In this document: in pieces, positions 8,712-17,156 of the stretch
How the letters are laid out: the number at the start of each line of letters is the position of its first letter
Position numbering within the stretch: position 1 is the stretch's first letter
NCBI GenBank assembly: GCA_003251795.1
Contig: QKEI01000017.1
Location: 1 to 38,752, forward strand
Reading direction: 5' to 3'
Origin: Candidatus Muproteobacteria bacterium
GTDB taxonomy: Bacteria > Pseudomonadota > Gammaproteobacteria > Acidiferrobacterales > SPGG2
Length of the DNA stretch: 38,752 nucleotides
Translations under genes and position numbers: made by a program
The notes under the pieces: generated by a model
Databases searched by the model: none
What the model saw: the letters and a program-made list of their open reading frames with translations, nothing else
Told to the model about the DNA's origin: nothing

Positions 8712-9677
8712 TCAATCGGCGGGCCAAATCGTGAACTTGTCAAATTCCTTCTCCAGTACGGCCCTGGTCGTATCGGCTGTGTACAGCCGCTCGCTCTTTC
8801 GAACGTCCTCGTATCGCGTAGCATCCGGGTTTCGATAAAGGATGCCCACAGGTATCGGATCAGCGCTCGATGCGATCTCCCTGGCCCGATGGAGATTCAT
8901 AGGATCGTGCTCCTCCTGGTTACGGTAGACCTTGGCAAGATTGGGCTTAAGCTCGATACCGTCCTTATGCACCAGCAGCAGCGTTCTGCTCGGGTCCTTT
9001 ACCCAGGGCTCGAACGCACCCTCCATAAATTCTGGGCACCGCTGTAGCACGCGCACAAATGAGAAGCCCTTGTGGTGAAAGGCCAATGAGATGATGTCGT
9101 GCAGCAGCTCCGGGATCCAGTCCACGGCCTGAGCAACGAACGAGACATTGGACACACCCAATGTCACGGTCAACGGGTTGAGCGGCTCGAGATGTGCCCC
9201 TCGAGGCGTAGTCCTTGTCTTCAAACCCTGCGGCGATGTGGGTGATACCTGCATCTTCGTTAGGCCGTAGACCTGGTTGTCATGCAGCACCACAGTTATA
9301 TCCATGTTGTAACGGATGGCGTGAATCCAGTGCGCGGCGCCGATGCTGCAGCAGTCGCCATCACCAGTGCTGACGAAAACGTGGAGATCCGGCCGCGCCA
9401 TTTTGACGCCCTCGGCAACGGGAAGCGCTCTACCATGAATCCCGTGGAAACCGTAGACGTTCATATAATGAGGAAAGCGGCTGGAACAGCCGATGCCCGA
9501 TACGAACACACTTCTTTCGGGAGCGAGTTGTTCATCACGACATAGCCGCTGGACCGCTGCTAGGATCGCGTTGTCACCGCAGCCGGTGCACCACCGGGGC
9601 ACACCACGCTGATAGCCCTCGAGAGTATGGACCTCGTCGTCTACCCGTACCACACACGCAGGAAAAGGAGCGCTCAT
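8712..9677 (-). CDS. korB: 2-oxoacid:ferredoxin oxidoreductase beta subunit
   Basis: This is a 321-residue TPP-binding subunit. RWCTGCGDN (C30, C33), GIGCSSR (C64) and LQRCPEF (C214) give the cysteines expected for the [4Fe-4S] cluster of two-subunit 2-oxoacid oxidoreductases. STGDGDCCSIG (105-108 GDGD) with HDNQVYGLTKMQ is the TPP/Mg site. With KorA it would interconvert a 2-oxoacid (2-oxoglutarate most likely) plus CoA with acyl-CoA, CO2 and reduced ferredoxin. I chose the ATG at 9677, which has AAGG before it and sits 13 bases after the korA stop. The assignment to 2-oxoglutarate rather than pyruvate rests on overall resemblance. Confidence 0.9.
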   Translation of the reverse strand: MSAPFPACVVRVDDEVHTLEGYQRGVPRWCTGCGDNAILAAVQRLCRDEQLAPERSVFVSGIGCSSRFPHYMNVYGFHGIHGRALPVAEGVKMARPDLHVFVSTGDGDCCSIGAAHWIHAIRYNMDITVVLHDNQVYGLTKMQVSPTSPQGLKTRTTPRGAHLEPLNPLTVTLGVSNVSFVAQAVDWIPELLHDIISLAFHHKGFSFVRVLQRCPEFMEGAFEPWVKDPSRTLLLVHKDGIELKPNLAKVYRNQEEHDPMNLHRAREIASSADPIPVGILYRNPDATRYEDVRKSERLYTADTTRAVLEKEFDKFTIWPAD

Positions 9678-9690
9678 TATCGTTACCTTG

Positions 9691-11583
9691 CTATTGCAGT
9701 TTGTCGCGGATGACACGCGCGATGGTGCCCGGTTTAGTCGGCTGTCCCATAACTTCACTCCAACAGTCGACGTCGACCAGGTATCTCGCGCGCAACAACC
9801 ACGCCAGATTGGTAAAACGGCGGTTATCCGCGTCGATCAGTTCATCGTCGAGCCTGTCGCACCAATTGTTCTCTATCGTTATCACTTTACGGAAGCCCCG
9901 CAATATTTCTCCTACACCCGATGGCATGGGTTGCAGGAAGGTCAGGTGCAAGGATGACACCTTCTTACCCTCCGAGCGTACGCGTGCCACCGCCTCCTCG
10001 ATGGCACCCTTAGTGCTGCCCCAACCCACCACCAAAAGATCGCCTTCCGCATCCCCGAATACCGATGGGGTTTTCAAGGTCTTCTGCAGAGCAGCCAACT
10101 TCAGGCTGCGATGGCGGATACCTTCTTGATTGCTCTGCGGATCGTAGGCAACGTAACTGTCGCGATCGTGGGCCAGACCGGTCAAACAATGCATACCGCC
10201 TGCTTGCCCTGGGATAAATCGGCGCGCCAACCCGGTTCGGCTGTCCCAGTCGTAGGGTTTCATCCCCGCGGGGACAGCGCCGCGGTCCGCGGGTGGCGCC
10301 AACCAGGCCTCGTCGAAGTGCGGCCGCGGAAAGGGTTGCTGGGCGGTGGCCAGATTGGCGTCCGTCAACACGACAACTACCATGTTGAAGGTCTCGGCAA
10401 TCTTGCGCGCCGTGATCATCGCGTAGAAGCAGTCTTCAATCGTCGCTGCCGCCATGACGACTTTCGGGGCGTCCCCGTGACTACCGAAACATGCCGATAG
10501 CAAATCGCCTTGTTCCGCTTTCGTCGGTTGGCCTGTGCTCGGCCCGCCACGCTGGACGTTGACCACTACCAGGGGAATTTCGGCCATGACTGCGAGACCA
10601 AGGGCTTCCTGTTTCAGGGAGTACCCGGGGCCTGAAGTAATCGTTACCGCACACTTGCCGGCGTAGGACGCGCCGATTGCGAATGAACACGCCGCAATCT
10701 CATCCTCCGCCTGGTGCACCAACCCACCGACCTGCTCGAAGACCTCGCTCAAGTAGTGCGACGCCGAGGTGGCTGGGGTGATCGGATACATGGAGCAAAT
10801 TTCCATGCCCGAAGCCACCACGCCAAGACCTAAAGCGATGTTGCCGTTCACCACGATCTGGGGCTGGCGCGGCTTGGAGGCGGGAATACGAAACTTCATG
10901 TCGAGGTTTGTCTCTGCCCATTGGTGGCCCGCCTCCAACAGGCGCACGTTCGCATCGATCACGTTCTTGCCCTTCTTGGCAAAAATGAAGGCGATCTGCT
11001 CTCGACCCATCTGCAGATCGAGGCTGTAGATGTTGCACAACATGCCAAGCACGAACATGTTCTTGCCGCGGCGTGCATCGGCAACGTGCTTCAGGCATTC
11101 GGCTTCCATCGGCACTTCATAGAGCCGGTAACCTTGAGTAACGAGGCCGTCATAGATCCGAGCGTACGATGCCGCAATCTTTGGGTCTGGATCGGTTCGC
11201 CATTTACTCTCCAGCAGTATGATGCAACCGGGTTTAAGCTCATTTGCCTTGACCCGACCCAAGAGCACTTGTTCGTTGAAGGCGACCACCAGATCGGCTT
11301 CGTCGCCACCGTTGCTGACGGGCTGCGACGCCAAGCGAATGCGGTTGCCGCTGGCCCCGGCGATACTGCGTGCAGGGGGTTGGATCTCGGCTGGAATGAT
11401 CTCGACGGTCCAGATACCGTTTCCCATCTTCGCGGCGATCGATCCGAACGACTGGCCGCACTTCTGCGCGCCCTCACCGGAATCGCTGATCACCTCGACG
11501 GTGTGCTCCTGCAGTGTCACGGCGGGCTTGTCAACCGGCGCGGTGCGCTCCTGCGGTTTCTTTTCAGATACTTTGTTCAACAT
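9691..11583 (-). CDS. korA: 2-oxoacid:ferredoxin oxidoreductase gamma-alpha fusion subunit
   Basis: This 630-residue protein fuses the gamma domain (residues ~30-205) to the alpha/pyrimidine-binding domain (from ~230). YPITPAT near residue 265, TSGPGYSLK, and QRGGPSTGQPTK followed by EQGDL are signatures of the KorA/OforA family. A transketolase-C-like domain follows to the end. The first ~30 residues are a polar extension. It pairs with KorB downstream. In autotrophs this enzyme can run in the carboxylating direction of the reductive TCA cycle; in others it is an oxygen-sensitive substitute for 2-oxoglutarate dehydrogenase. The window does not decide between them. Confidence 0.92.
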   Translation of the reverse strand: MLNKVSEKKPQERTAPVDKPAVTLQEHTVEVISDSGEGAQKCGQSFGSIAAKMGNGIWTVEIIPAEIQPPARSIAGASGNRIRLASQPVSNGGDEADLVVAFNEQVLLGRVKANELKPGCIILLESKWRTDPDPKIAASYARIYDGLVTQGYRLYEVPMEAECLKHVADARRGKNMFVLGMLCNIYSLDLQMGREQIAFIFAKKGKNVIDANVRLLEAGHQWAETNLDMKFRIPASKPRQPQIVVNGNIALGLGVVASGMEICSMYPITPATSASHYLSEVFEQVGGLVHQAEDEIAACSFAIGASYAGKCAVTITSGPGYSLKQEALGLAVMAEIPLVVVNVQRGGPSTGQPTKAEQGDLLSACFGSHGDAPKVVMAAATIEDCFYAMITARKIAETFNMVVVVLTDANLATAQQPFPRPHFDEAWLAPPADRGAVPAGMKPYDWDSRTGLARRFIPGQAGGMHCLTGLAHDRDSYVAYDPQSNQEGIRHRSLKLAALQKTLKTPSVFGDAEGDLLVVGWGSTKGAIEEAVARVRSEGKKVSSLHLTFLQPMPSGVGEILRGFRKVITIENNWCDRLDDELIDADNRRFTNLAWLLRARYLVDVDCWSEVMGQPTKPGTIARVIRDKLQ

Positions 11584-11610
11584 GAGTGTTTAATCCCCAC
11601 TCGTCATCAG

Positions 11611-13113
11611 CTATGCGACACGGATACGGCAGAAGTTCTTCTCTTCGCTGTCGATTCCAAAAATCTTGCCCTCGCTTCCTGACCGCTCGGGAAGGTAAAC
11701 GCGATCGCTGTCGCGTATACCGAGATAAGCCTTGATGCTGCACGCGGCCTTGCGTCCCGCACCCATCGCCAGAATCACAGTGGCGGCCCCGGTCACGATA
11801 TCCCCGCCTGCGTATACGCCCGCCATGGAGGTGGCGAGGCTTTCATCCGTCTCGATGTAGCCCCACTTGTTCAGTTTGAGCTTCGATGTTTGGCCCAGGA
11901 TGGGGTTCGCGTTGGTCCCGATCGCATAAATGATCATATCGGCTTCGAACTCGAAGTCGCTGCCCTCGATCGGTACTGGGCGCCGGCGACCCGATTCATC
12001 GGGCTCACCGAGCTCCATGCGCAGACAGCGCATGCCGCGGACGTTCCCATTGCCATCGTCCAGAATTTCCACAGGGGTGGTCAACCAGTGGAACTCGATG
12101 CCTTCTTCCTCAGCGTGCTCGATCTCTTCCACGCGTGCGGGACTTTCGGCCTTGGTGCGGCGATAGATGCAATACACCTTCTCCACGCCGAGACGCAGGC
12201 ACACGCGCATGGCATCCATCGCCGTGTTGCCGGCGCCGATAATCGCGGCGCGCCGGCCGAGGTGTAGTGGCGTGTCATAGTTCGGGAACTCTCCGGCCCG
12301 CATCAGATTGCAACGCGTCAAGAACTCGTTGGCGGAAAGCACGCCGTTCAAGAACTCGCCGGGAATATCCATGAACTTCGGCGAACCGGCGCCGGTTCCG
12401 ATAAAAACCGCCTGGTAGCCCATCTCGTCGATCATCTGTTCGATGGTAAATAGCCGTCCTACCAGCGTGTTGCATTCGATGTTGACGCCGAGCCGCTTCA
12501 GGTTCTCATACTCGCCATCGAGTACTCCCGGGGGCAGACGGAAGTCAGGGATACCGTAGCGCAATACCCCGCCGGGCTGATGCAAGGCCTCGTAGATGGT
12601 AACGTCACACCCCGCCTTCGCCAGGTCCGCCGCGCAGGCCATGCCGGCGGGTCCGGAACCGATGATCCCGACCTTGAAGCCGTTCGGTTCGATGTACGGA
12701 ATATTGCTCCACCCCTTGGCTATCGCCACATCGCCGAGCCAGCGTTCGATCCTACCGATGGCGACGGGCTCTAGCGTGTCGCCGACGGGACACACACCCT
12801 CGCACTGATCTTCCTGCGGGCAGACGCGCCCGCAAATCGCCGGCAGCAGATTGGCGTCCGTGAGAACGTCATAGGCGCCGCGGTAGTCGCGCTCGCTGAT
12901 CTTCTTGATGAAGCCGGGGATATCGATGTGCACAGGGCAACCCGGCACACAGGCCGGATCGGGACACAACAAACAACGCTCACACTCGTTTAGCGCCGCC
13001 TCTTCACTGTAGCCAAGCGCGACCTCGGCAAAGTTGCGTGCGCGCGCCTTTGGCTCCTGTACTGGCATGGGGGTTCGGTCCTGCGGAATGGTGCGTATTG
13101 TTTTTCTTGCCAT
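11611..13113 (-). CDS. NfnB/GltD-like NAD(P)H:ferredoxin oxidoreductase large subunit
   Basis: This is a 500-residue flavin and Fe-S oxidoreductase of the GltD/NfnB/SudA family. The N-terminal domain carries two Cys clusters: CERCLLCPDPACVPGCP (~42-58), and ICGRVCPQEDQCEGVCPVG (~93-111), for two [4Fe-4S] centres. An FAD site (GIIGSGPAGMACAADLAKAG) and an NAD(P) site (AAIIGAGNTAMDA) follow. It is next to the NfnA-like gene, so the pair should form a NADH-dependent ferredoxin:NADP+ oxidoreductase that may bifurcate electrons. GAGGT precedes the ATG at 13113. GltD itself is unlikely because no gltB is present. Confidence 0.88.
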   Translation of the reverse strand: MARKTIRTIPQDRTPMPVQEPKARARNFAEVALGYSEEAALNECERCLLCPDPACVPGCPVHIDIPGFIKKISERDYRGAYDVLTDANLLPAICGRVCPQEDQCEGVCPVGDTLEPVAIGRIERWLGDVAIAKGWSNIPYIEPNGFKVGIIGSGPAGMACAADLAKAGCDVTIYEALHQPGGVLRYGIPDFRLPPGVLDGEYENLKRLGVNIECNTLVGRLFTIEQMIDEMGYQAVFIGTGAGSPKFMDIPGEFLNGVLSANEFLTRCNLMRAGEFPNYDTPLHLGRRAAIIGAGNTAMDAMRVCLRLGVEKVYCIYRRTKAESPARVEEIEHAEEEGIEFHWLTTPVEILDDGNGNVRGMRCLRMELGEPDESGRRRPVPIEGSDFEFEADMIIYAIGTNANPILGQTSKLKLNKWGYIETDESLATSMAGVYAGGDIVTGAATVILAMGAGRKAACSIKAYLGIRDSDRVYLPERSGSEGKIFGIDSEEKNFCRIRVA

Positions 13114-13148
13114 CGTTGACCTCTTCCCTACTAAGGCAGACCCGCCCT

Positions 13149-14075
13149 CTAGGCTCGCTCCTGGCTACTAGGGTCGACAGCCGTTAGCTGGCCCGCCATG
13201 CGGCAAGTTTCTGACCAACGCGCCATCGCCGCCTGTTCGTCCGCCGCAAAACGGCGCAAGCGGTTCATCAGATCACCGAAATCAACCTCGTGGGCGTCGA
13301 ACTCGGGTCCGTCAACACAAGCGAACTTGATGCGTTCACCTACCTTTACCCGACAGCCGCCACACATACCCGTGCCGTCCACCATAACAGGGTTCAGACT
13401 GACGATCGTCTTGATGTTGTGGGGGCGCGTCGTTTCCGCGCACGCCTGCATCATGATAGGTGGGCCGATGGCAACCACCTCGTCGATATCGGCATGCTTC
13501 TGTATCGCCTGCTCGATGCCCTTGGTGACCCGGCCTTCGATTCCAGCCGAGCCGTCATCCGTACAGATGATGAATTCGTCGCAGTACTGCTTGAATTTGT
13601 CCTCCCAGAAGATCAGATCCTTTGTTCTGAATCCGACCACACCGACCACGTAGGCGCCGCTTTCCTTAAAGGCACGCGCCTGCGGAAAGATGGGGGCTAC
13701 ACCGAGGCCACCGCCCACACAGATCACCTTCTTGGCATCGCCTACGCGACTGGGAACACCCATCGGTCCCACCACGCTGAAAAGCCTGGTTCCCCGCTGG
13801 CAGTCTCGCTGCATCTGCTTCGTGGTCTTGCCGACCGCCTGAACGACGAGCGTAATCGTTCCCTTTCGAGCGTCGAAATCCGCGAGCGTCAAGGGGATAC
13901 GCTCGCCGTTTTCGTGGGAAATAACGATGACGAACTGCCCCGGCCTGGCGGCTTTCGCCATCATAGGGTGGCGGATTTCGAGAAGGTAGGTGGCGTCGGA
14001 GAAGTCCTCCCGCGCCACTATTTCGAACCTGGGGCCTTGGTCAGGCCCACGCCCTGGTTCGGGACTGTCGCCCAT
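13149..14075 (-). CDS. NfnA-like FAD/[2Fe-2S] ferredoxin-NADP reductase subunit
   Basis: This 308-residue member of the NfnA/SudB/PyrK group is the first gene of the operon. The FAD-binding barrel contains RPGQFVIV, the NAD(P)-binding domain starts at VICVGGGLGVAP, and the C-terminal [2Fe-2S] cluster is seen as GTGMCGGCRVKVGE with FACVDGPEFD. I chose the ATG at 14075 because GGAAAGG precedes it and the family N-terminus begins shortly after; the ORF is open upstream to 14222, but that reads through the promoter. With the next gene it forms the small and large subunits of an Nfn-type transhydrogenase/sulfide-dehydrogenase-like complex. Confidence 0.88.
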   Translation of the reverse strand: MGDSPEPGRGPDQGPRFEIVAREDFSDATYLLEIRHPMMAKAARPGQFVIVISHENGERIPLTLADFDARKGTITLVVQAVGKTTKQMQRDCQRGTRLFSVVGPMGVPSRVGDAKKVICVGGGLGVAPIFPQARAFKESGAYVVGVVGFRTKDLIFWEDKFKQYCDEFIICTDDGSAGIEGRVTKGIEQAIQKHADIDEVVAIGPPIMMQACAETTRPHNIKTIVSLNPVMVDGTGMCGGCRVKVGERIKFACVDGPEFDAHEVDFGDLMNRLRRFAADEQAAMARWSETCRMAGQLTAVDPSSQERA

Positions 14076-14180
14076 GTCGCCCTTTCCGGCGTCCAAACTC
14101 GCTATCCTCACTACGTTTGCCGCTCGAGCAGCCGAAACGGTCGTCACGCCGGCAATCGGATTACATAGGGTATCAATCTT

Positions 14181-14222
14181 CTTATATGTCTGCGACTTGG
14201 CCTTTGCATTGAGATAGATCAA
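14181..14222 (-). promoter_or_regulatory. FNR/Anr-type operator and promoter of the nfn-kor operon
   Basis: On the minus strand TTGATCTATCTCAA (14222-14209) is an FNR-like box with one mismatch in one half-site. TATAAG at 14186-14181 lies exactly where the -10 hexamer belongs if the box is centred 41.5 bases before a start near 14174. This is the class II activation geometry and predicts a ~99-base leader before nfnA. Which family member (FNR, Anr or Dnr) binds is not decided. Confidence 0.65.
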
Positions 14223-14302
14223 TCAACCCCGTTTTTCCCCCGGGGCAAACTCTGTGTTTGGACCGCCGAGACCCCACCTCCTTGCTTAACTCACGTTAGG
14301 CT

Positions 14303-15454
14303 CTAGCCTTGGCGCCGGTCCGGCCTAGCCGGTGCCGGCAAGTCTATCGGGGGCTCGCTGGTCAGCTCGCGGCGCACTTCGTGTAGCTTGGCCTTGATTC
14401 GGGCTGCATTTTCGCTGCCCATACGAATCATGATCTTCTGTCCTGCCGAGCGCGCTTCCAGCTCCGGGTCGGCGAACTGATACATGACCTTGGGCTGAAT
14501 GAGCCTGATCGGTGCCTGCACATCGGGTGCCGCTAACAGATCATCGATGACCTCGATCAGGCGGTCGTTGAAATAGCCCGAAGGGTAGCCAAGCTCCTCA
14601 TAGGCCTGTTGAAACAATGGATAGTAATACACATATACCACCGCGAACTTCTTGACGTCCAATGTCTCCGCTAGCCGCACGTAGGGCGTGTAACGACGAT
14701 AGTTGTCCGGATTGAGAATTAAGGTGTCCTCTTCCCCGCTCGCGAGGAATCGCCGTGCCGGCGAATTGACCGGGACATACCGCAGAGGCACCTGTTTGCG
14801 TGGCAAGTTGTCTATGGTCACGACCAGGTGTCGCACAAAATCGTCCACGCGGAAGAACTTTCGCACTGTCTTCTGTCCGAAAAGGCTATCCAACGCGCCC
14901 TGCGCAGCCTTCTCACTTTCATCCAGTGTCGGTAGCGGTTCTGTGGCCTCACTCGATTGCGTCCGTTCAATCGGATGGCGTATAGGCGGCTCGCTCTCGG
15001 CTTCAGGCGCCGGTTGCGCTTCGGTAATGGAGGGAGGCGGCGCTGTCTCCCGCGACGTGCGCTGCTGCCAGTAGTAAAAACCGGCGAGCACGCCGACCAC
15101 TATCACGAATAGAGCCAACCAGCGGGTCACTTCTTTCATATGCACTGTCTGGGCCATTACATCGCGTGCTTCCGAATTGCTCTGCTTGGCCTCCTCGATC
15201 TCTTCTTCCAGCGTAGTCTGGTCCTGGAAGGCAGATCCCTTGCGTTGAGCGAAGGTACCCCCTTCCTTCTCCGGGCTTTCACCCTGTTCGGTGTCAATGT
15301 AGACGTACTGGCAGTGTCGCTTGAGCTGCTCGAGCTCGTCGGGGTTGCGCAGCTCGAAACCCTGGAACAGAAACGGCGTCTCCGCCCACGGCCGGTCGAG
15401 CTCGGCGATATACATGCCGAAACTCAAATCGCGAACGTCGACTCTTCTCTTCAT
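14303..15454 (-). CDS. DUF3391-TM-DUF3014 fusion membrane protein
   Basis: This is a 383-residue protein. Residues 1-60 (VDVRDLSFGMYIAELDRPWA, then YVYIDTEQG) match the DUF3391 module normally found before HD-GYP c-di-GMP phosphodiesterases. A single transmembrane helix (TRWLALFVIVVGVLAGFYYW) follows after a Glu-rich linker, and from ~190 to the end a DUF3014 domain appears (LDSLFGQKTVRKFFRVDDFV, PLRYVPVN). There is no HD-GYP domain. The start at 15454 was chosen because DUF3391 begins there. Its role is unknown; signalling at the membrane or envelope is a guess from the parts. Confidence 0.75.
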   Translation of the reverse strand: MKRRVDVRDLSFGMYIAELDRPWAETPFLFQGFELRNPDELEQLKRHCQYVYIDTEQGESPEKEGGTFAQRKGSAFQDQTTLEEEIEEAKQSNSEARDVMAQTVHMKEVTRWLALFVIVVGVLAGFYYWQQRTSRETAPPPSITEAQPAPEAESEPPIRHPIERTQSSEATEPLPTLDESEKAAQGALDSLFGQKTVRKFFRVDDFVRHLVVTIDNLPRKQVPLRYVPVNSPARRFLASGEEDTLILNPDNYRRYTPYVRLAETLDVKKFAVVYVYYYPLFQQAYEELGYPSGYFNDRLIEVIDDLLAAPDVQAPIRLIQPKVMYQFADPELEARSAGQKIMIRMGSENAARIKAKLHEVRRELTSEPPIDLPAPARPDRRQG

Positions 15455-15615
15455 GTCATGGATCTTACGCGCGTAAAGCCGCGGGTCGCACACCGCCTTT
15501 GGCCCTCGGCACCCAGTTGGCATTACCGACGCTGGCGAGAACTTCGAGTTCCGGCTAGGCGTTCATCTTACTCCCGCGTTGCCATAGCGGCCAGGGTTAG
15601 AACCGCTAACCGGCG

Positions 15616-15629
15616 GGACATGCATGTCC
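15616..15629. repeat. 14-bp perfect palindrome
   Basis: GGACATGCATGTCC is a perfect 14-base palindrome in the gap between the DUF3391 gene (start 15454) and the MBL gene (stop 15671), about 160 bases before the DUF3391 start. It could be an operator or chance; nothing else in the gap is supported. Confidence 0.3.
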
Positions 15630-15670
15630 GTCCCTTTATCTCAGCCTGCCTGGTGCGGAGTCGACGGCGA

Positions 15671-16468
15671 TCAGGCCATCGGTGCGACGTCGAGCCTGGC
15701 GACGACGCCTTCGAGCGCTGGCGTGGCCGGTGGATAGCGCTCAAATACGGCCGGGTCGTGTCCGGGCACAATGTGCGCATCGGTAGGCGCAAGCTTACGC
15801 AACTTGCGGAAACCCTCGAGCATCAGGAACATGTTTTCCAACGTCACGAAAGGCGTTTCCTTTTCCAAGTTCTCGTAATAATGCGCGGCATCGGAGGCAA
15901 GCACGACCGATCCGCGCTCGCTATGGACCCGCACCGACTGCAAACCGCGAGTATGTCCTGGAATGTGATGAACCGTGACCCCGGGCGCCACTTCGTCGTC
16001 GCCATTGTGGAACACAACACGATCACCGTAGAGCAGTCGCACCATTTCCAGCACGTCGTTGAGCGCGAACGACGAGCGCAGCACATGGTGCGTCATTGCT
16101 CGCCCCGTGACATAAGCGAGCTCCTCATCCTGAATATGGAAGCGCGCATTCGGGAAAAGCTGTAAATTACCGACATGATCGTAGTGCATGTGCGTAACGA
16201 TCACCTCCTTCACTTCTATGGCCTCGATGCCGACTAGTCTCAGGCCGTCGGCGGGCGAACGTAAGAACGTACGCCCGCGGCGCTCTCCCTCTTCACGCCC
16301 GTAACCGACATCGATGACAATCGTACGCTCCGCATTGCGTATGGCCCATACGAAGTAGTCCATCGCCATCGGCGCATCGTGCGGATCGCCATACACGAAC
16401 ATGCCGCCGCGCGTACCCACGCGTTCACCGTATTTGATCGCATAGATCTCGTAGGGGATTAGAGCCAT
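15671..16468 (-). CDS. MBL-fold hydrolase, N-acyl homoserine lactonase-like
   Basis: This is a 265-residue metallo-beta-lactamase-fold enzyme with the metal motif THMHYDH (H93, H95, D97, H98), then IPGHTRG, the ASDAAHYY Asp-bridge region, and the final IVPGHDP. The layout fits the AttM/AiiA group of lactonases that open homoserine lactones, though members also hydrolyse other lactones. The ATG at 16468 (MALIPYEIYA) starts the conserved domain; the upstream extension in frame looks untranslated. It is divergent from bacteriohemerythrin. There are no luxI/luxR genes in the window, so a quorum-quenching role is not shown. Confidence 0.82.
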   Translation of the reverse strand: MALIPYEIYAIKYGERVGTRGGMFVYGDPHDAPMAMDYFVWAIRNAERTIVIDVGYGREEGERRGRTFLRSPADGLRLVGIEAIEVKEVIVTHMHYDHVGNLQLFPNARFHIQDEELAYVTGRAMTHHVLRSSFALNDVLEMVRLLYGDRVVFHNGDDEVAPGVTVHHIPGHTRGLQSVRVHSERGSVVLASDAAHYYENLEKETPFVTLENMFLMLEGFRKLRKLAPTDAHIVPGHDPAVFERYPPATPALEGVVARLDVAPMA

Positions 16469-16631
16469 TTCGTTTCTCCGCGTGAGCTCGAAGCATACGG
16501 TGCGCAAGCGGTATCCGTAAAGCCGACAGCTGATCCGGAAACAGCGTGTGTGATGCCACCAATCGTCGTATCTGGCCGGGGCAGACGTATGGGCTTTTCT
16601 GCCCGGCTTCTTGCTTTCTGGCTATCGAAAA

Positions 16632-16675
16632 TTGAGGTAGATCAAGAAACCCCTTGCTTTGACTTGAGCTACAAC
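16632..16675 (+). promoter_or_regulatory. FNR/Anr-type operator before bacteriohemerythrin
   Basis: TTGAGGTAGATCAA at 16632-16645 matches the FNR consensus apart from one base in the left half, and is close to the box before nfnA (TTGAGATAGATCAA). TACAAC at 16670-16675 can serve as a -10 at near-class-II spacing. The ATG of the bacteriohemerythrin gene is at 16722. Confidence 0.55.
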
Positions 16676-16721
16676 CCGTAAAGCCGAAGACTTAACACGT
16701 TGTTTCTCAACAGGCTGAGTT

Positions 16722-17117
16722 ATGCCCCTCTTAAACTGGAAAGACGAATACCTGCTCGGCATCGAGGCGCTCGACTTCGAACACCAAGACCTTTTCGATT
16801 GCATCAATCAAGTCTATGCGCAGTGCTCCCGCAAGGCAGACTACGACACCGTCGCAGATTGTCTCGGTCGTTTACACACGCGGTTGGCCGCGCATTTTGC
16901 ATTAGAAGAAAACACCATGCGCGAGATGAAAAATCCCCATTACGCGGCCCACAAAGCAGAACACGATCGGTTCTTAGATGAGGTTACCGGTGCCGTCGCC
17001 GCCTTCGAAGGGGAATTTGATCATGCACAGATCGATAAGCTCGCGCACCGTGTGCAGGAATGGATCGAAGGCCACATCACTACCTTCGATCGACAACTGG
17101 TCGAGCGCGGACACTAA
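16722..17117 (+). CDS. Bacteriohemerythrin
   Basis: This is a 131-residue non-haem di-iron O2-binding protein. The expected ligands are present: H21 (FEHQDLFD), H58 and E62 (HFALEE), H77 and H81 (HKAEHDRF), and H118 with D123 (GHITTFD). The length is that of stand-alone bacteriohemerythrins, which bind O2 (and NO) to store, deliver or sense it. An FNR-like box lies 77 bases before the start, so low-oxygen induction is likely. There is no signal peptide, so it acts in the cytosol. Confidence 0.95.
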   Translation: MPLLNWKDEYLLGIEALDFEHQDLFDCINQVYAQCSRKADYDTVADCLGRLHTRLAAHFALEENTMREMKNPHYAAHKAEHDRFLDEVTGAVAAFEGEFDHAQIDKLAHRVQEWIEGHITTFDRQLVERGH

Positions 17118-17156
17118 ACAGTCCTTTCGATCGCGCGCTTTCTCAACGCGGACGCC

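Noticed and set aside
10921..11682. Long plus-strand frame opposite korA
   Set aside because: It is a shadow of a well-supported coding sequence; its translation has no domain signal and its composition is antisense-like.
11611..13113. Glutamate synthase small subunit GltD
   Set aside because: No gltB is adjacent and the partner gene is NfnA-like, so an Nfn-type complex is the better reading.
13290..14168. Long plus-strand frame opposite nfnA
   Set aside because: Antisense to a clear NfnA-like gene with intact motifs; the frame continues only because of codon bias.
15140..16165. Plus-strand frame of 341 codons across the DUF3391 and MBL genes
   Set aside because: It overlaps two genes with firm domain evidence and shows no domain pattern of its own.
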